This document shows positions 1-6,190 of a stretch of 12,442 nt of DNA, piece by piece. The DNA comes from Candidatus Bathyarchaeota archaeon. Lineage in GTDB: Archaea > Thermoproteota > Bathyarchaeia > Bathyarchaeales > Bathyarchaeaceae. Numbering within the stretch: the first letter of the stretch is position 1; each line of letters starts with the position of its first letter. Made by a program: the position numbers and the translations under genes. Under the pieces are notes generated by a model. It had not been told where the DNA came from. It saw only the letters and a program-made list of their open reading frames with translations, and made no database searches. Location: NCBI GenBank assembly GCA_026967815.1, contig JAPUUO010000034.1:1-12442 (forward strand), read 5' to 3'.

Positions 1-81
1 AGTAGTTGTTCGAGTATCTGTTCGTGCTTCATCTACCACCTTCCCTTGTATGAAATTGGCATGTTGAATGCATCTAAGCAT
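1..81 (-). CDS. Possible 5' end of an unidentified gene running off the left edge
   Basis: A frame on the minus strand opens with ATG at 81-79 and stays open for 27 codons to the window edge; the peptide begins MLRCIQHANFIQGKVVDEAR. No SD lies before the ATG, but an AT-rich TATA-like stretch sits about 20-30 nt upstream (99-110), the spacing expected for a leaderless archaeal transcript. I do not recognise the family, and 27 codons are too few to exclude chance. A competing plus-strand frame is open from 1 to a TAA at 100-102, with an equally unrecognisable peptide. The neighbour on the right is divergent if this gene is real. Confidence 0.25.
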   Translation of the reverse strand, partial: MLRCIQHANFIQGKVVDEARTDTRTTT

Positions 82-98
82 TCAGTTGGTTGGTTGGA

Positions 99-110
99 TT
101 AAATTTTAAC
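99..110 (-). promoter_or_regulatory. TATA-like AT-rich box upstream of the left-edge frame
   Basis: The segment TTAAATTTTAAC is AT-rich and nearly symmetric. Read on the minus strand it lies about 20-30 nt before the ATG at 81, a spacing that would give a leaderless mRNA. The assignment rests only on composition and spacing. Confidence 0.2.
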
Positions 111-128
111 TCTAACCTTTTGGGCTAA

Positions 129-138
129 TTTTATTTTT
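129..138 (+). promoter_or_regulatory. Possible TATA box for the amidohydrolase gene
   Basis: An AT-rich run (TTTTATTTTT) lies about 45-50 nt before the proposed TTG start at 182. Archaeal transcription starts about 25 nt downstream of the TATA box, which would leave a leader of roughly 20-25 nt containing the SD at 170-174. No strong BRE is visible. Confidence 0.3.
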
Positions 139-181
139 CCCAAACGAAATAACATCTAGAAGTGTCTTCAGAGGCTTGATC

Positions 182-1771
182 TTGCAGTATGCAGACTTAG
201 TGTTGAAAAACGCAAATATTCTCACTGTTGACCCTTCAAGGTCTTGTGCAGAAGCCATAGCAATTAAAGAAGAAAAAATCGTTAGCGTAGGAACCGACAA
301 AGAGGTTCAACCATGGATTAGCAAACAAACTGAAGTAATCGACCTTGCCGGCAAAACGGTTGTCCCCGGGTTTATCGACACTCATGTTCACATGAAAGGT
401 TTTGGACATTTCTTAACACGGGTAAACCTAAGAGGCATTAATTCCATTGACCAGATGCAACAACTTCTTCGAAAACGCGTACAGAAAACCCCAAAAGGAA
501 AGTGGATTCTTGGTCGAGGATGGGATCAAGAAAGGTTCAGCGAAAAACGTTATCCAACTCGATGGGACCTTGATGAAACAGCACGTGACAATCCTGTGAT
601 TTTCACTCGCGTTTGCGGTCACATATGTGTTGTAAACAGCAAAGCGCTGGAGTTGGCGGAAATCACAAGAGATGCTGTGGCACCATCTGGCGGTCATATA
701 GATAGAGATCCGAAAACAGAAGAGCCTACTGGTATTTTGAGAGAAAACGCTGTGGATCTAATTCAGAATATTATGCCAAAGCCAAGTGATGAAGAGTTAA
801 CAGAAATATGTGTCTTAGCTTGTCAGAAAGCTGTAGAAACCGGGCTTACCACCGTCCATTGGCTTGTTCAATCACCTGTGGAAGTTCGCATTTTACAAAA
901 ACTTCGCAAAGAAAACAAACTCAAATTGAGAGTCTACCTTGTTTCTCCTGTCGAGTATATGGATTGTTTCATGGATGCTGGTTTAGTCACAGGCTTCGGA
1001 GACCACTTGTTGAAAATCGGAAGCATCAAAATTCTTGTTGACGGTTCTTTGGGTGCTCGAACTGCGGCTCTCAAACAGCCATACACTGATGAACCTTCAA
1101 CCAAAGGAATGATGCTCTACAATCAGAATATCTTGAATAAGCTAGTCTTGAAGGCCCACAGGAGTGGTTTTCAACTTGCCATACATGCGATTGGCGATCG
1201 AGCAATAGCCGTCGCACTAAACGCTTTGGAAAAAGCATTAGAAGAGGCTCCTAAAAAGAATCATCGCCATCGCCTAGAGCACGTTTCGGTCTTGAATGAA
1301 AGCCTTATCCAGCGGATGAAGAAGCTAAACGTAATTGCCTCGGTGCAGCCTCATTTTGTTGTTTCTGATTTTTGGGTTGAGAACAGACTTGGCAAGGCAA
1401 GGAGTAGATGGGCCTATGCTTTCAAGACACTCATCGAAAAAGGTGTTTTGGTTGCTGGAGGATCAGACTGTCCTGTGGAGCCAATCAACCCGTTACTTGG
1501 CATTTGTGCTGCTGTGAACAGAGCAATATCTCCACACGAAAGGATTTCTGTCGAAACGGCTCTGCGCATATACACGATCAATGCGGCTTATGCTTGTTTC
1601 GAAGAGAAAACCAAAGGTTCCATTGAAGTTGGTAAACTGGCTGACCTCACTGTTTTATCCGATGATTTACGGAAAATTGAGCCGAGCAAAATTAAAGATG
1701 TTGGCGTGGAGATGACAATTCTTGGAGGCGAAATTGTCTATTGTGCCAAGGGGCTTAGCCAAAAAGGGTAG
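182..1771 (+). CDS. Amidohydrolase family 3 (YtcJ-like) metal-dependent hydrolase
   Basis: This is a full-length (529 aa) member of the amidohydrolase-3/YtcJ branch of the amidohydrolase superfamily, which hydrolyses amide or related C-N bonds at a metal site in a TIM barrel; the substrate cannot be read from sequence. In order, numbered from the 182 start, there is an N-terminal beta-sandwich strand segment, GFIDTHVH with metal ligands H68/H70, a GRGWDQ motif near 112, KILVDGSLGART near 283-294, HAIGD with H335, LEH with H367, and GSDCPVEP with D429. The C-terminal KGSIEVGKLADLTVL closes the sandwich domain. The start is chosen as TTG 182 because AGAGG (170-174) lies 7 nt upstream; the in-frame TTG at 176 is two codons longer but only 1 nt from that SD. 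No signal peptide is seen, so it is probably cytoplasmic. It is followed by 196 nt of spacer before tldD, so it is probably a separate transcript. Family confidence is high, substrate unknown. Confidence 0.9.
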   Translation: MQYADLVLKNANILTVDPSRSCAEAIAIKEEKIVSVGTDKEVQPWISKQTEVIDLAGKTVVPGFIDTHVHMKGFGHFLTRVNLRGINSIDQMQQLLRKRVQKTPKGKWILGRGWDQERFSEKRYPTRWDLDETARDNPVIFTRVCGHICVVNSKALELAEITRDAVAPSGGHIDRDPKTEEPTGILRENAVDLIQNIMPKPSDEELTEICVLACQKAVETGLTTVHWLVQSPVEVRILQKLRKENKLKLRVYLVSPVEYMDCFMDAGLVTGFGDHLLKIGSIKILVDGSLGARTAALKQPYTDEPSTKGMMLYNQNILNKLVLKAHRSGFQLAIHAIGDRAIAVALNALEKALEEAPKKNHRHRLEHVSVLNESLIQRMKKLNVIASVQPHFVVSDFWVENRLGKARSRWAYAFKTLIEKGVLVAGGSDCPVEPINPLLGICAAVNRAISPHERISVETALRIYTINAAYACFEEKTKGSIEVGKLADLTVLSDDLRKIEPSKIKDVGVEMTILGGEIVYCAKGLSQKG

Positions 1772-1795
1772 AGTGCTATACTCCCATCTAGCACT
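1772..1795 (+). terminator. Hairpin directly after the amidohydrolase stop codon
   Basis: AGTGCTA (1772-1778) and TAGCACT (1789-1795) form a perfect 7-bp stem with a 10-nt loop, starting on the base after the TAG stop. No T-run follows immediately; the nearest T-rich stretch is near 1843-1852. It could be a 3'-end or processing structure rather than a classical terminator. Confidence 0.35.
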
Positions 1796-1798
1796 GAT

Positions 1799-1815
1799 CT
1801 AACACGTTGCGTTAG
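1799..1815 (+). repeat. Small inverted repeat CTAAC/GTTAG
   Basis: CTAAC (1799-1803) pairs with GTTAG (1811-1815) around a 7-nt loop, only 3 nt after the preceding hairpin. A 5-bp stem alone could be chance; its position in tandem with the first is the only reason to list it. Confidence 0.25.
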
Positions 1816-1859
1816 CATGGTTGCTTACAATTCGTCAAATTGCTTTTGTTTTCGGCCTT

Positions 1860-1882
1860 AGGGAACTCGCATTCCTTTCCCT
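1860..1882 (+). repeat. Small inverted repeat AGGGAA/TTCCCT
   Basis: AGGGAA (1860-1865) and TTCCCT (1877-1882) can form a 6-bp stem with an 11-nt loop. It is the third inverted repeat in this spacer. Whether it is an operator, an RNA structure or chance cannot be told from the window. Confidence 0.25.
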
Positions 1883-1940
1883 GATTATGCTATGTGTTCA
1901 TGAACTTGTTGGAAAAGCTTTTACCCCTCTTGCAATGCCG

Positions 1941-1948
1941 TTATAAAT
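1941..1948 (+). promoter_or_regulatory. TATA-like box (TTATAAAT) close to the tldD start
   Basis: TTATAAAT is a very good archaeal TATA match, but transcription from it would begin about 25 nt downstream, near 1968-1973, at or just past the proposed TTG start at 1968 and beyond the SD at 1957-1962. Either the mRNA is nearly leaderless, translation begins further in (in-frame ATG at 2007), or the box is not used as the main promoter. Confidence 0.35.
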
Positions 1949-1967
1949 CTAAGAATAGGTGAATTAT

Positions 1968-3386
1968 TTGGACAAGGACATCGTAGATTTTGCGCTGAAG
2001 CATGCCATGGAAAAGAAGGTTAGCTATGCCGAAGCAAGAGCTCACAGCATAAATCATGAAGAACTAGTCGTGAAAAATGGAGTCCTAGACGCTTATGCTT
2101 CGCTGGTTGACAGTGGCTTCTGCGTCCGGGTCTTAGTGGATGGAGGAATAGGCTTCGCATCAACAAACAAGTGGGAAAGAGACGAAGCCAAGGCAATTGT
2201 CGAAATCGCTTACAAATACGCCAAAATGGCCAAACGCAAAGACAAAATCTCCTTTGCCGAGGAGAAAAGCGTAAAGTCAAACTGGGAAGTTTTGGAAAAA
2301 CAGAAAATCGAAGATGTGTCGCCTGAAACTCGAATTGACACCATGATGGACTTAGATAAGGCCTTAACTACGCAAGGAATACACGTTGCGGCCAGAATGT
2401 TGGGGCTCGAAACAGATTTGACCGAAAAATACTTCACAAACACTGAAGGTTCAGTGATTTCCTCCTATGTTCCCAGAATCTACGCCGGCGGATTCTTGAC
2501 TGTGATTGAAAACGGAAAACCTGAACAATCCTACAAGGCATTCGGCTCCTCTGGAGGCTGGGAAGCCCTTGAAGCATGGAATTTAACTGAGCAAATGATC
2601 AACGAGGCCAAGATACTGCAGAAGGTTATCAAAGAAGCTAAGCCAGTCAAGCCTGGAAAAACGGATCTACTCTGCGGACCTGAAGTAACAGGCATAGCCG
2701 CCCATGAATCCTGTGGACATCCAATGGAAGCAGACAGAATCTTGGGAAGAGAGATGAGCCAAGCAGGCAGATCCTTCATTTATCCAAATGGATCTTACTG
2801 GTTGGGAACAAAAATCGGCAGTTCGGCGGTCACTATCATCGATGACCCAGCCGTCAAGAACAGCTATGGCTACTATGCATACGACGATGAAGGCATCAAG
2901 GCACGGCCAAGATACCTTTACAAGGAGGGGGTGATCAATGAGCTTCTGCATAACAGAGAGACCGCCGCCAAATTGAACACACGCAGCAACGGGTCTTCAA
3001 GAGCAATAAAATATGACCGTGAGGCCATAGTGAGGATGGCGAATACTTTTGTGCAGCCAGGTGAGATGAACGAAGAAGAGATTTTCGAAGATGTCAAACG
3101 CGGAGTGTACATGCGATCATTTACGGAATGGAACATCGATGACAAACGTTTCAACCAACGTTATGTTGGAAGAGAGGCATTCGCGATTAAGAACGGTGAA
3201 ATTACAAATATGGTTGCGCGCCCTGTCATCGAGACCACAACCCAGATCTTCTGGAGCGCCGTAGACGCCGTGTCTAAGAAAGTCGAATTCGACGCTGCGA
3301 CATGTGGGAAAGGTGATCCTATGCAAGGCGCACCTGTCTACACCGGTGGTCCCATCATCAGGCTTAGGGAGGTGTACGTGAAGTGA
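1968..3386 (+). CDS. tldD: TldD/PmbA-family metalloprotease, catalytic TldD subunit
   Basis: This 472-aa protein is the zinc-bearing subunit of the TldD/TldE heteromeric protease, which in bacteria degrades unfolded peptides and matures peptides such as microcin B17. Numbered from the 1968 start, the HExxxH site HESCGH carries H246, E247 and H251, and the C-terminal CGKGDPMQ segment provides the conserved C446, the expected third zinc ligand in this family. The N-terminal half (helix DIVDFALKH, then a beta-rich domain) is typical, and the length is usual. The start is set at TTG 1968 because AGGTGA (1957-1962), a strong SD, lies 5 nt before it; the in-frame GTG at 1959 falls inside that SD. 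The gene overlaps tldE by 4 nt, so the two are almost certainly co-translated. The in vivo substrate in this organism is unknown; no adjacent precursor peptide gene is evident. Confidence 0.93.
   Translation: MDKDIVDFALKHAMEKKVSYAEARAHSINHEELVVKNGVLDAYASLVDSGFCVRVLVDGGIGFASTNKWERDEAKAIVEIAYKYAKMAKRKDKISFAEEKSVKSNWEVLEKQKIEDVSPETRIDTMMDLDKALTTQGIHVAARMLGLETDLTEKYFTNTEGSVISSYVPRIYAGGFLTVIENGKPEQSYKAFGSSGGWEALEAWNLTEQMINEAKILQKVIKEAKPVKPGKTDLLCGPEVTGIAAHESCGHPMEADRILGREMSQAGRSFIYPNGSYWLGTKIGSSAVTIIDDPAVKNSYGYYAYDDEGIKARPRYLYKEGVINELLHNRETAAKLNTRSNGSSRAIKYDREAIVRMANTFVQPGEMNEEEIFEDVKRGVYMRSFTEWNIDDKRFNQRYVGREAFAIKNGEITNMVARPVIETTTQIFWSAVDAVSKKVEFDAATCGKGDPMQGAPVYTGGPIIRLREVYVK
3366..3374 (+). promoter_or_regulatory. 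Strong SD for tldE inside the tldD 3' end
   Basis: AGGGAGGTG, a near-complete complement of the archaeal anti-SD, ends 8 nt before the tldE GTG at 3383. It fixes that start and lies within the last codons of tldD. Confidence 0.75.
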
Positions 3387-4708
3387 GCGAAGTAATCGCC
3401 GAAACCGAGAATATTGTTAAAATGGGCAAGAATCTCGGTGCTGATGAGGTTATAGCTAAGACAATCTTCGGTCGATATCGCCAAACACGATTTAGCAACA
3501 ATCAAGTTGACATATCAGCGGCTTGGAACGACTACGTCACCGATGTGATGTTAACCTGGAAGAGGCGGCTTGTCGCTACCGAGATTCGCAACTTCCAAAA
3601 CGTAGAGGAGAGCGTCAAGCGACTGTTTTCATTGGCAAAAGCTTCCAAGGAAAATCCTACCTACGGCGGCGTAGCCAGAGGAAAATTCAGCTATCAGAAA
3701 AGCAGAGCTGACAAAGCTGTGGGAAACCTGGAGAATCCGGCGGAGTATGTGTTTGAAGCCATAGAAGCCGCTCGAAATGAAGCTGGACCCAACATCAACG
3801 CGGGTGGAATACTCTTCTCCAGTCTGGAAAACGTTTACCTAGTGTCCTCTGAAGGACCCATAGGTGAAGACACGAGATCTGCCATAGAGCTTTCTATCAG
3901 AGCCTTCTCAGAGAGAGAAGCATCGGGTCACGGCGTTGAGTGCAGCTCAACACTCAATAATTTTGATCCTGCCAGAGCAGGTAGAAAGGCTGGAGAAATA
4001 GCTAAACAAGCGAGGAACCCGAAGCCTGGCATTGAAGGACAATATGACGTCATCTTTGATCCTTTGTTTGTGGGTTCATTGCTGGGCATGTGGGGTCGTA
4101 TGACGTCGGCGTTCTCTGTGATGATTCAGTTATCAGTATTTGTCAACAAGTTGGGTCAGAAAGTCGCGTCTGAAACTGTGACTCTTCGTGACAATCCAGC
4201 TGCGTATTCCATGGGTAACCGAGTCTTCGACGATGAAGGCGTGCCCGCACGGGAAAACGTGTTAATCGGCAAGGGCGTACTAAAAACGTACTTGCATAAC
4301 ACATCCACAGCAAAGAAGTTCCAAACTGAAACCACGGGTAACGCAGGAATAGTCGTGCCTACACCTTGGAACTTGGAGCTTGATGCAGGCAGCATGAACA
4401 GAGAAGAGATGTTTCGTGAGGTCAAACATGGCCTGTACCTGACCAATACCTGGTACACAAGGTTCCAAAACTGGGCAAAGGGAGACTTCTCGACAATTCC
4501 ACGTGACGGAATCTTCCTTGTTGAAGGCGGCGAGATTAAGCAATCATGGAAGGATGTACGCATAAGCGACAACGCACTGAGAATGTTGAACAACATAGCT
4601 GGCATATCTAAAGAGCGGCAACCTGTTCACTGGTGGATTGAAGCCAGACCGCCCTCGCTGTCACCATACATTCTGATGAAAGATGTGCAGATCACGAGGC
4701 CAAAGTAG
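3383..4708 (+). CDS. tldE: TldE/PmbA-family partner subunit, lacking the zinc site
   Basis: This 441-aa protein is homologous in layout to TldD: N-terminal helix (ENIVKMGKNLGADEVIAK), a beta domain with VFDDEGVPAR around 277-286, and a C-terminal domain with IFLVEGGEIKQSW. It has no HExxxH; the equivalent region reads FDPLFVGSLLGMWGRMTS, so it should be the non-catalytic, substrate-framing partner of the TldD encoded just upstream. In the bacterial complex TldE is required for activity although only TldD holds zinc. The start GTG overlaps the tldD stop (GTGA) and is preceded by an excellent SD, so translation is coupled, which suits an equimolar complex. Transcription probably stops at the T-tract shortly downstream. 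Family confidence is high; the name TldE rather than a second TldD rests on the missing metal motif and the gene order. Confidence 0.9.
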   Translation: MSEVIAETENIVKMGKNLGADEVIAKTIFGRYRQTRFSNNQVDISAAWNDYVTDVMLTWKRRLVATEIRNFQNVEESVKRLFSLAKASKENPTYGGVARGKFSYQKSRADKAVGNLENPAEYVFEAIEAARNEAGPNINAGGILFSSLENVYLVSSEGPIGEDTRSAIELSIRAFSEREASGHGVECSSTLNNFDPARAGRKAGEIAKQARNPKPGIEGQYDVIFDPLFVGSLLGMWGRMTSAFSVMIQLSVFVNKLGQKVASETVTLRDNPAAYSMGNRVFDDEGVPARENVLIGKGVLKTYLHNTSTAKKFQTETTGNAGIVVPTPWNLELDAGSMNREEMFREVKHGLYLTNTWYTRFQNWAKGDFSTIPRDGIFLVEGGEIKQSWKDVRISDNALRMLNNIAGISKERQPVHWWIEARPPSLSPYILMKDVQITRPK

Positions 4709-4721
4709 ACACTGCCTTCTC

Positions 4722-4732
4722 TTTTTTTTTTT
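4722..4732 (+). terminator. Oligo-T terminator after tldE
   Basis: An uninterrupted run of 11 T begins 14 nt after the tldE stop and is followed by further pyrimidines (ATCTTTCT). Archaeal RNA polymerase terminates at such U-tracts without needing a hairpin. It would separate tldDE from the convergent minus-strand genes. Confidence 0.7.
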
Positions 4733-4740
4733 ATCTTTCT

Positions 4741-4925
4741 CAATTACGACGTAGCGACGCACGCGCAGATCTGAAAGCACCGTCTGCGAGTTTGCGTACT
4801 ACCGGTAGAGAAGACATAGCCATTCTTCAACTATGTAATCCACTTTCTCTACACGTGTGTGTGCACGCTCCCCTCAACGCTGCAAGATCGAAAAGAACTT
4901 CTGGAAAGAAGTTTCACAAAATTAT
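4741..4925. other. Spacer between tldE terminator and broken HTH gene
   Basis: No intact gene is seen here. The minus strand holds short open pieces in shifting frames, one from 4932 to a TAG at 4849 (beginning CLNNFVKLLSRS) and one further down ending at a TAG near 4803 (EKVDYIVEEWLCLLYR). These may be the eroded C-terminal part of the HTH gene to the right. A two-part inverted repeat lies at 4805-4852. Confidence 0.4.
4805..4852. repeat. Two-part inverted repeat (possible stem-loop)
   Basis: GTAGAGAA (4805-4812) pairs with TTCTCTAC (4845-4852) over 8 bp, and nested inside it ACATAG (4814-4819) pairs with CTATGT (4831-4836) over 6 bp around an 11-nt loop. The arms are separated by a 1-nt / 8-nt asymmetric internal loop. 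On the minus strand it would lie downstream of the broken HTH gene and the ABC operon. Confidence 0.4.
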
Positions 4926-5172
4926 TTAGACAACAACCAAAACCTTCAACGCCTGTTCATTCGACAGAAGGCTCTTGCTCTTTGCTTCAGTTGTGGTGGT
5001 GTGCAACGCTGCGCGTTTCTCCACGACAACTCCTAACGGTCTCAGTTTTACCTCGATAGCTCTTGGCGTTCTCTTCATCTCTCTAGCCGAAACTTCCATG
5101 CTGGCCATTTTCCTTCTACAGATATCGAAGCTTGGTTTCTTCCTTTCGAGTCCAATAATACCGTTTAGTCAT
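4926..5172 (-). pseudogene. Split small DNA-binding gene, SANT/Myb-like helix-turn-helix, frameshifted
   Basis: Two minus-strand pieces in different frames make one recognisable domain. Piece A starts at ATG 5172 and reads MTKRYYWTRKEETKLRYL before a TAG at 5118-5116. Piece B, in the next frame from about 5117 to a TAA at 4928-4926, contains RRKMASMEVSAREMKRTP and then RAIEVKLRPLGVVVEKRAAL. Removing one base at the junction (about 5121-5117) yields WTxxEExxLxxL, a turn, a second helix with AREM, then RTPxAIxxKLxxLG, the layout of SANT/Myb-like or sigma-4-like HTH proteins found in many archaea. The tail (TTTTEAKSKSLLSNEQALKVLVVV) ends abruptly; relatives as I recall them run on for tens of residues. 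It could be a decaying pseudogene, an assembly indel, or less likely a +1 recoding site, since no stimulatory SD lies before the CTG-TAG. It has the same orientation as the ABC genes upstream. Confidence 0.6.
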
Positions 5173-5272
5173 GCTTGTTGCACGCTCATCCTTTTGCAAG
5201 ATACTGTTTCCCCGATTTCATGCAGCGAATCCAGCATCAATAGCTCACAATTTTCGAGCGAAGATTTCAAGG

Positions 5273-5280
5273 ATTTAAAG
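5273..5280 (-). promoter_or_regulatory. TATA-like box upstream of the broken HTH gene
   Basis: On the minus strand this reads CTTTAAAT, a reasonable archaeal TATA match. It lies just past the ATPase stop and about 100 nt before the ATG at 5172, so a transcript would carry a leader of roughly 75-80 nt. It suggests the relic once had its own promoter, though chance is possible in AT-rich sequence. Confidence 0.3.
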
Positions 5281-5293
5281 AAAATGTGGTAAA

Positions 5294-6190
5294 TTATGTC
5301 ACTATGCCCATTCGATGTAGTTCGTCTTCAAGTCCAGCCTTGGTTTGCTTGAGTCGCTGCCTTTTTTCTGTGTATTCGTCGCCACTCATCTTTCCCGCCC
5401 GGAAGTCTTCATCGAGTTTTTGCAGTTGACCTTCCATGTCAGCTACTCTCGCTCTCAACTGGTCCACGTAAGAGACAGCAGCCGCAGGCTCCGAGATCTG
5501 AGCTGGGGTTAAAGCCGCTTTAATCATTCCATCTTCAATGCGGAGAATTCTATGCGCGACTCTAGCAACGCTGGAGTCATGTGTCACCATCACTATGGTT
5601 TTGCCTAGTTCCTGACTAACTTTCACCAGATAATCCACAACTATCTTGGCATTAGCGCTGTCCAATTCACCCGTGGGCTCGTCAGCCAACAAGACAGGTG
5701 CATCATTAGCTAAAGCCGCCGCAATAGCCACACGTTGCTGTTCCCCACCGCTCAACTCATCTGGTTTGTGATCAGTTCTAGGGGTTAAACCAACAACATC
5801 AAGCAGATTCTTGACGCGCTCCTTCCTTTTCCCTCTTGAGATTCCAATAGCCATCATGGAGAGCTCGACGTTTTCAGCCGCTGTTAAAGTTGGAATGAGG
5901 TTCAGAGTTTGAAATATGTGCCCAACGGTCCTTCTTCGATATTCCAACAACTGTGAAGAGTCCAAAGTGGTTACTTCGGTCTCGCCGACCCGAACTGAAC
6001 CTGCTGTGGCGTCGTCTAAACCGCCCACTATGTTGAGAAGTGTGGTCTTGCCACTTCCGCTCGGCCCGATGACAGAAATTAGCTCCCCCTCTTTAACGCT
6101 CATACCTAACCCACGAAGAGCTTGGATCTCCACATTGCCCAAACGGTAGACCTTTATCAAGTCTTTAACTTTAATTCCTAATCCTTTCAA
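5294..6190 (-). CDS. MacB/LolD-type ABC transporter ATP-binding protein with a SHOCT-like C-terminal tail
   Basis: This 298-aa ATPase powers the FtsX-family permease encoded directly upstream. Canonical motifs are present in order: Walker A GPSGSGKT (42-49), Q-loop Q94, signature LSGGEQQR (146-153), Walker B VLLADE with D170/E171, D-loop GELD, and H-loop H204 in MVTHD. These match the LolD/MacB/FtsE subgroup, which couples ATP hydrolysis to mechanotransmission or export rather than substrate import. Residues about 235-298 extend beyond the core as predicted coiled coil plus LDEDFRAGKMSGDEYTEKRQ, which resembles the short SHOCT motif. The start is TTG (6190-6188), overlapping the permease stop by 4 nt (TTGA), with GAGG 5 nt upstream. 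There are no transmembrane segments; it is a peripheral membrane protein at the cytoplasmic face. The substrate of the system is not indicated by context. Confidence 0.92.
   Translation of the reverse strand: MKGLGIKVKDLIKVYRLGNVEIQALRGLGMSVKEGELISVIGPSGSGKTTLLNIVGGLDDATAGSVRVGETEVTTLDSSQLLEYRRRTVGHIFQTLNLIPTLTAAENVELSMMAIGISRGKRKERVKNLLDVVGLTPRTDHKPDELSGGEQQRVAIAAALANDAPVLLADEPTGELDSANAKIVVDYLVKVSQELGKTIVMVTHDSSVARVAHRILRIEDGMIKAALTPAQISEPAAAVSYVDQLRARVADMEGQLQKLDEDFRAGKMSGDEYTEKRQRLKQTKAGLEDELHRMGIVT

Noticed and set aside
88..97. Short GGTT/TTGG tandem run
   Set aside because: Only about three copies of a 4-mer; too short to be meaningful.
1959..1967. GTG at 1959 as the tldD start
   Set aside because: This GTG is inside AGGTGA (1957-1962), which is correctly spaced as the SD for TTG 1968, and no SD precedes 1959.
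4156..4605. 149-codon minus-strand frame inside tldE
   Set aside because: It lies wholly within a well-supported gene on the other strand, has no recognisable motifs and is a shadow frame.
5116..5118. TAG in the HTH relic read as pyrrolysine or another recoded residue
   Set aside because: Reading through TAG keeps the frame but meets a second TAG ten codons later and loses the conserved RTPxAIxxKL helix; a one-base shift explains the data better.
4975..5292. Plus-strand 105-codon frame with hydrophobic stretches (possible small membrane protein)
   Set aside because: It is antisense to the HTH relic, whose domain pattern is much more convincing. It has no good SD, and its hydrophobicity is what the complement of a lysine- and arginine-rich coding strand would produce.
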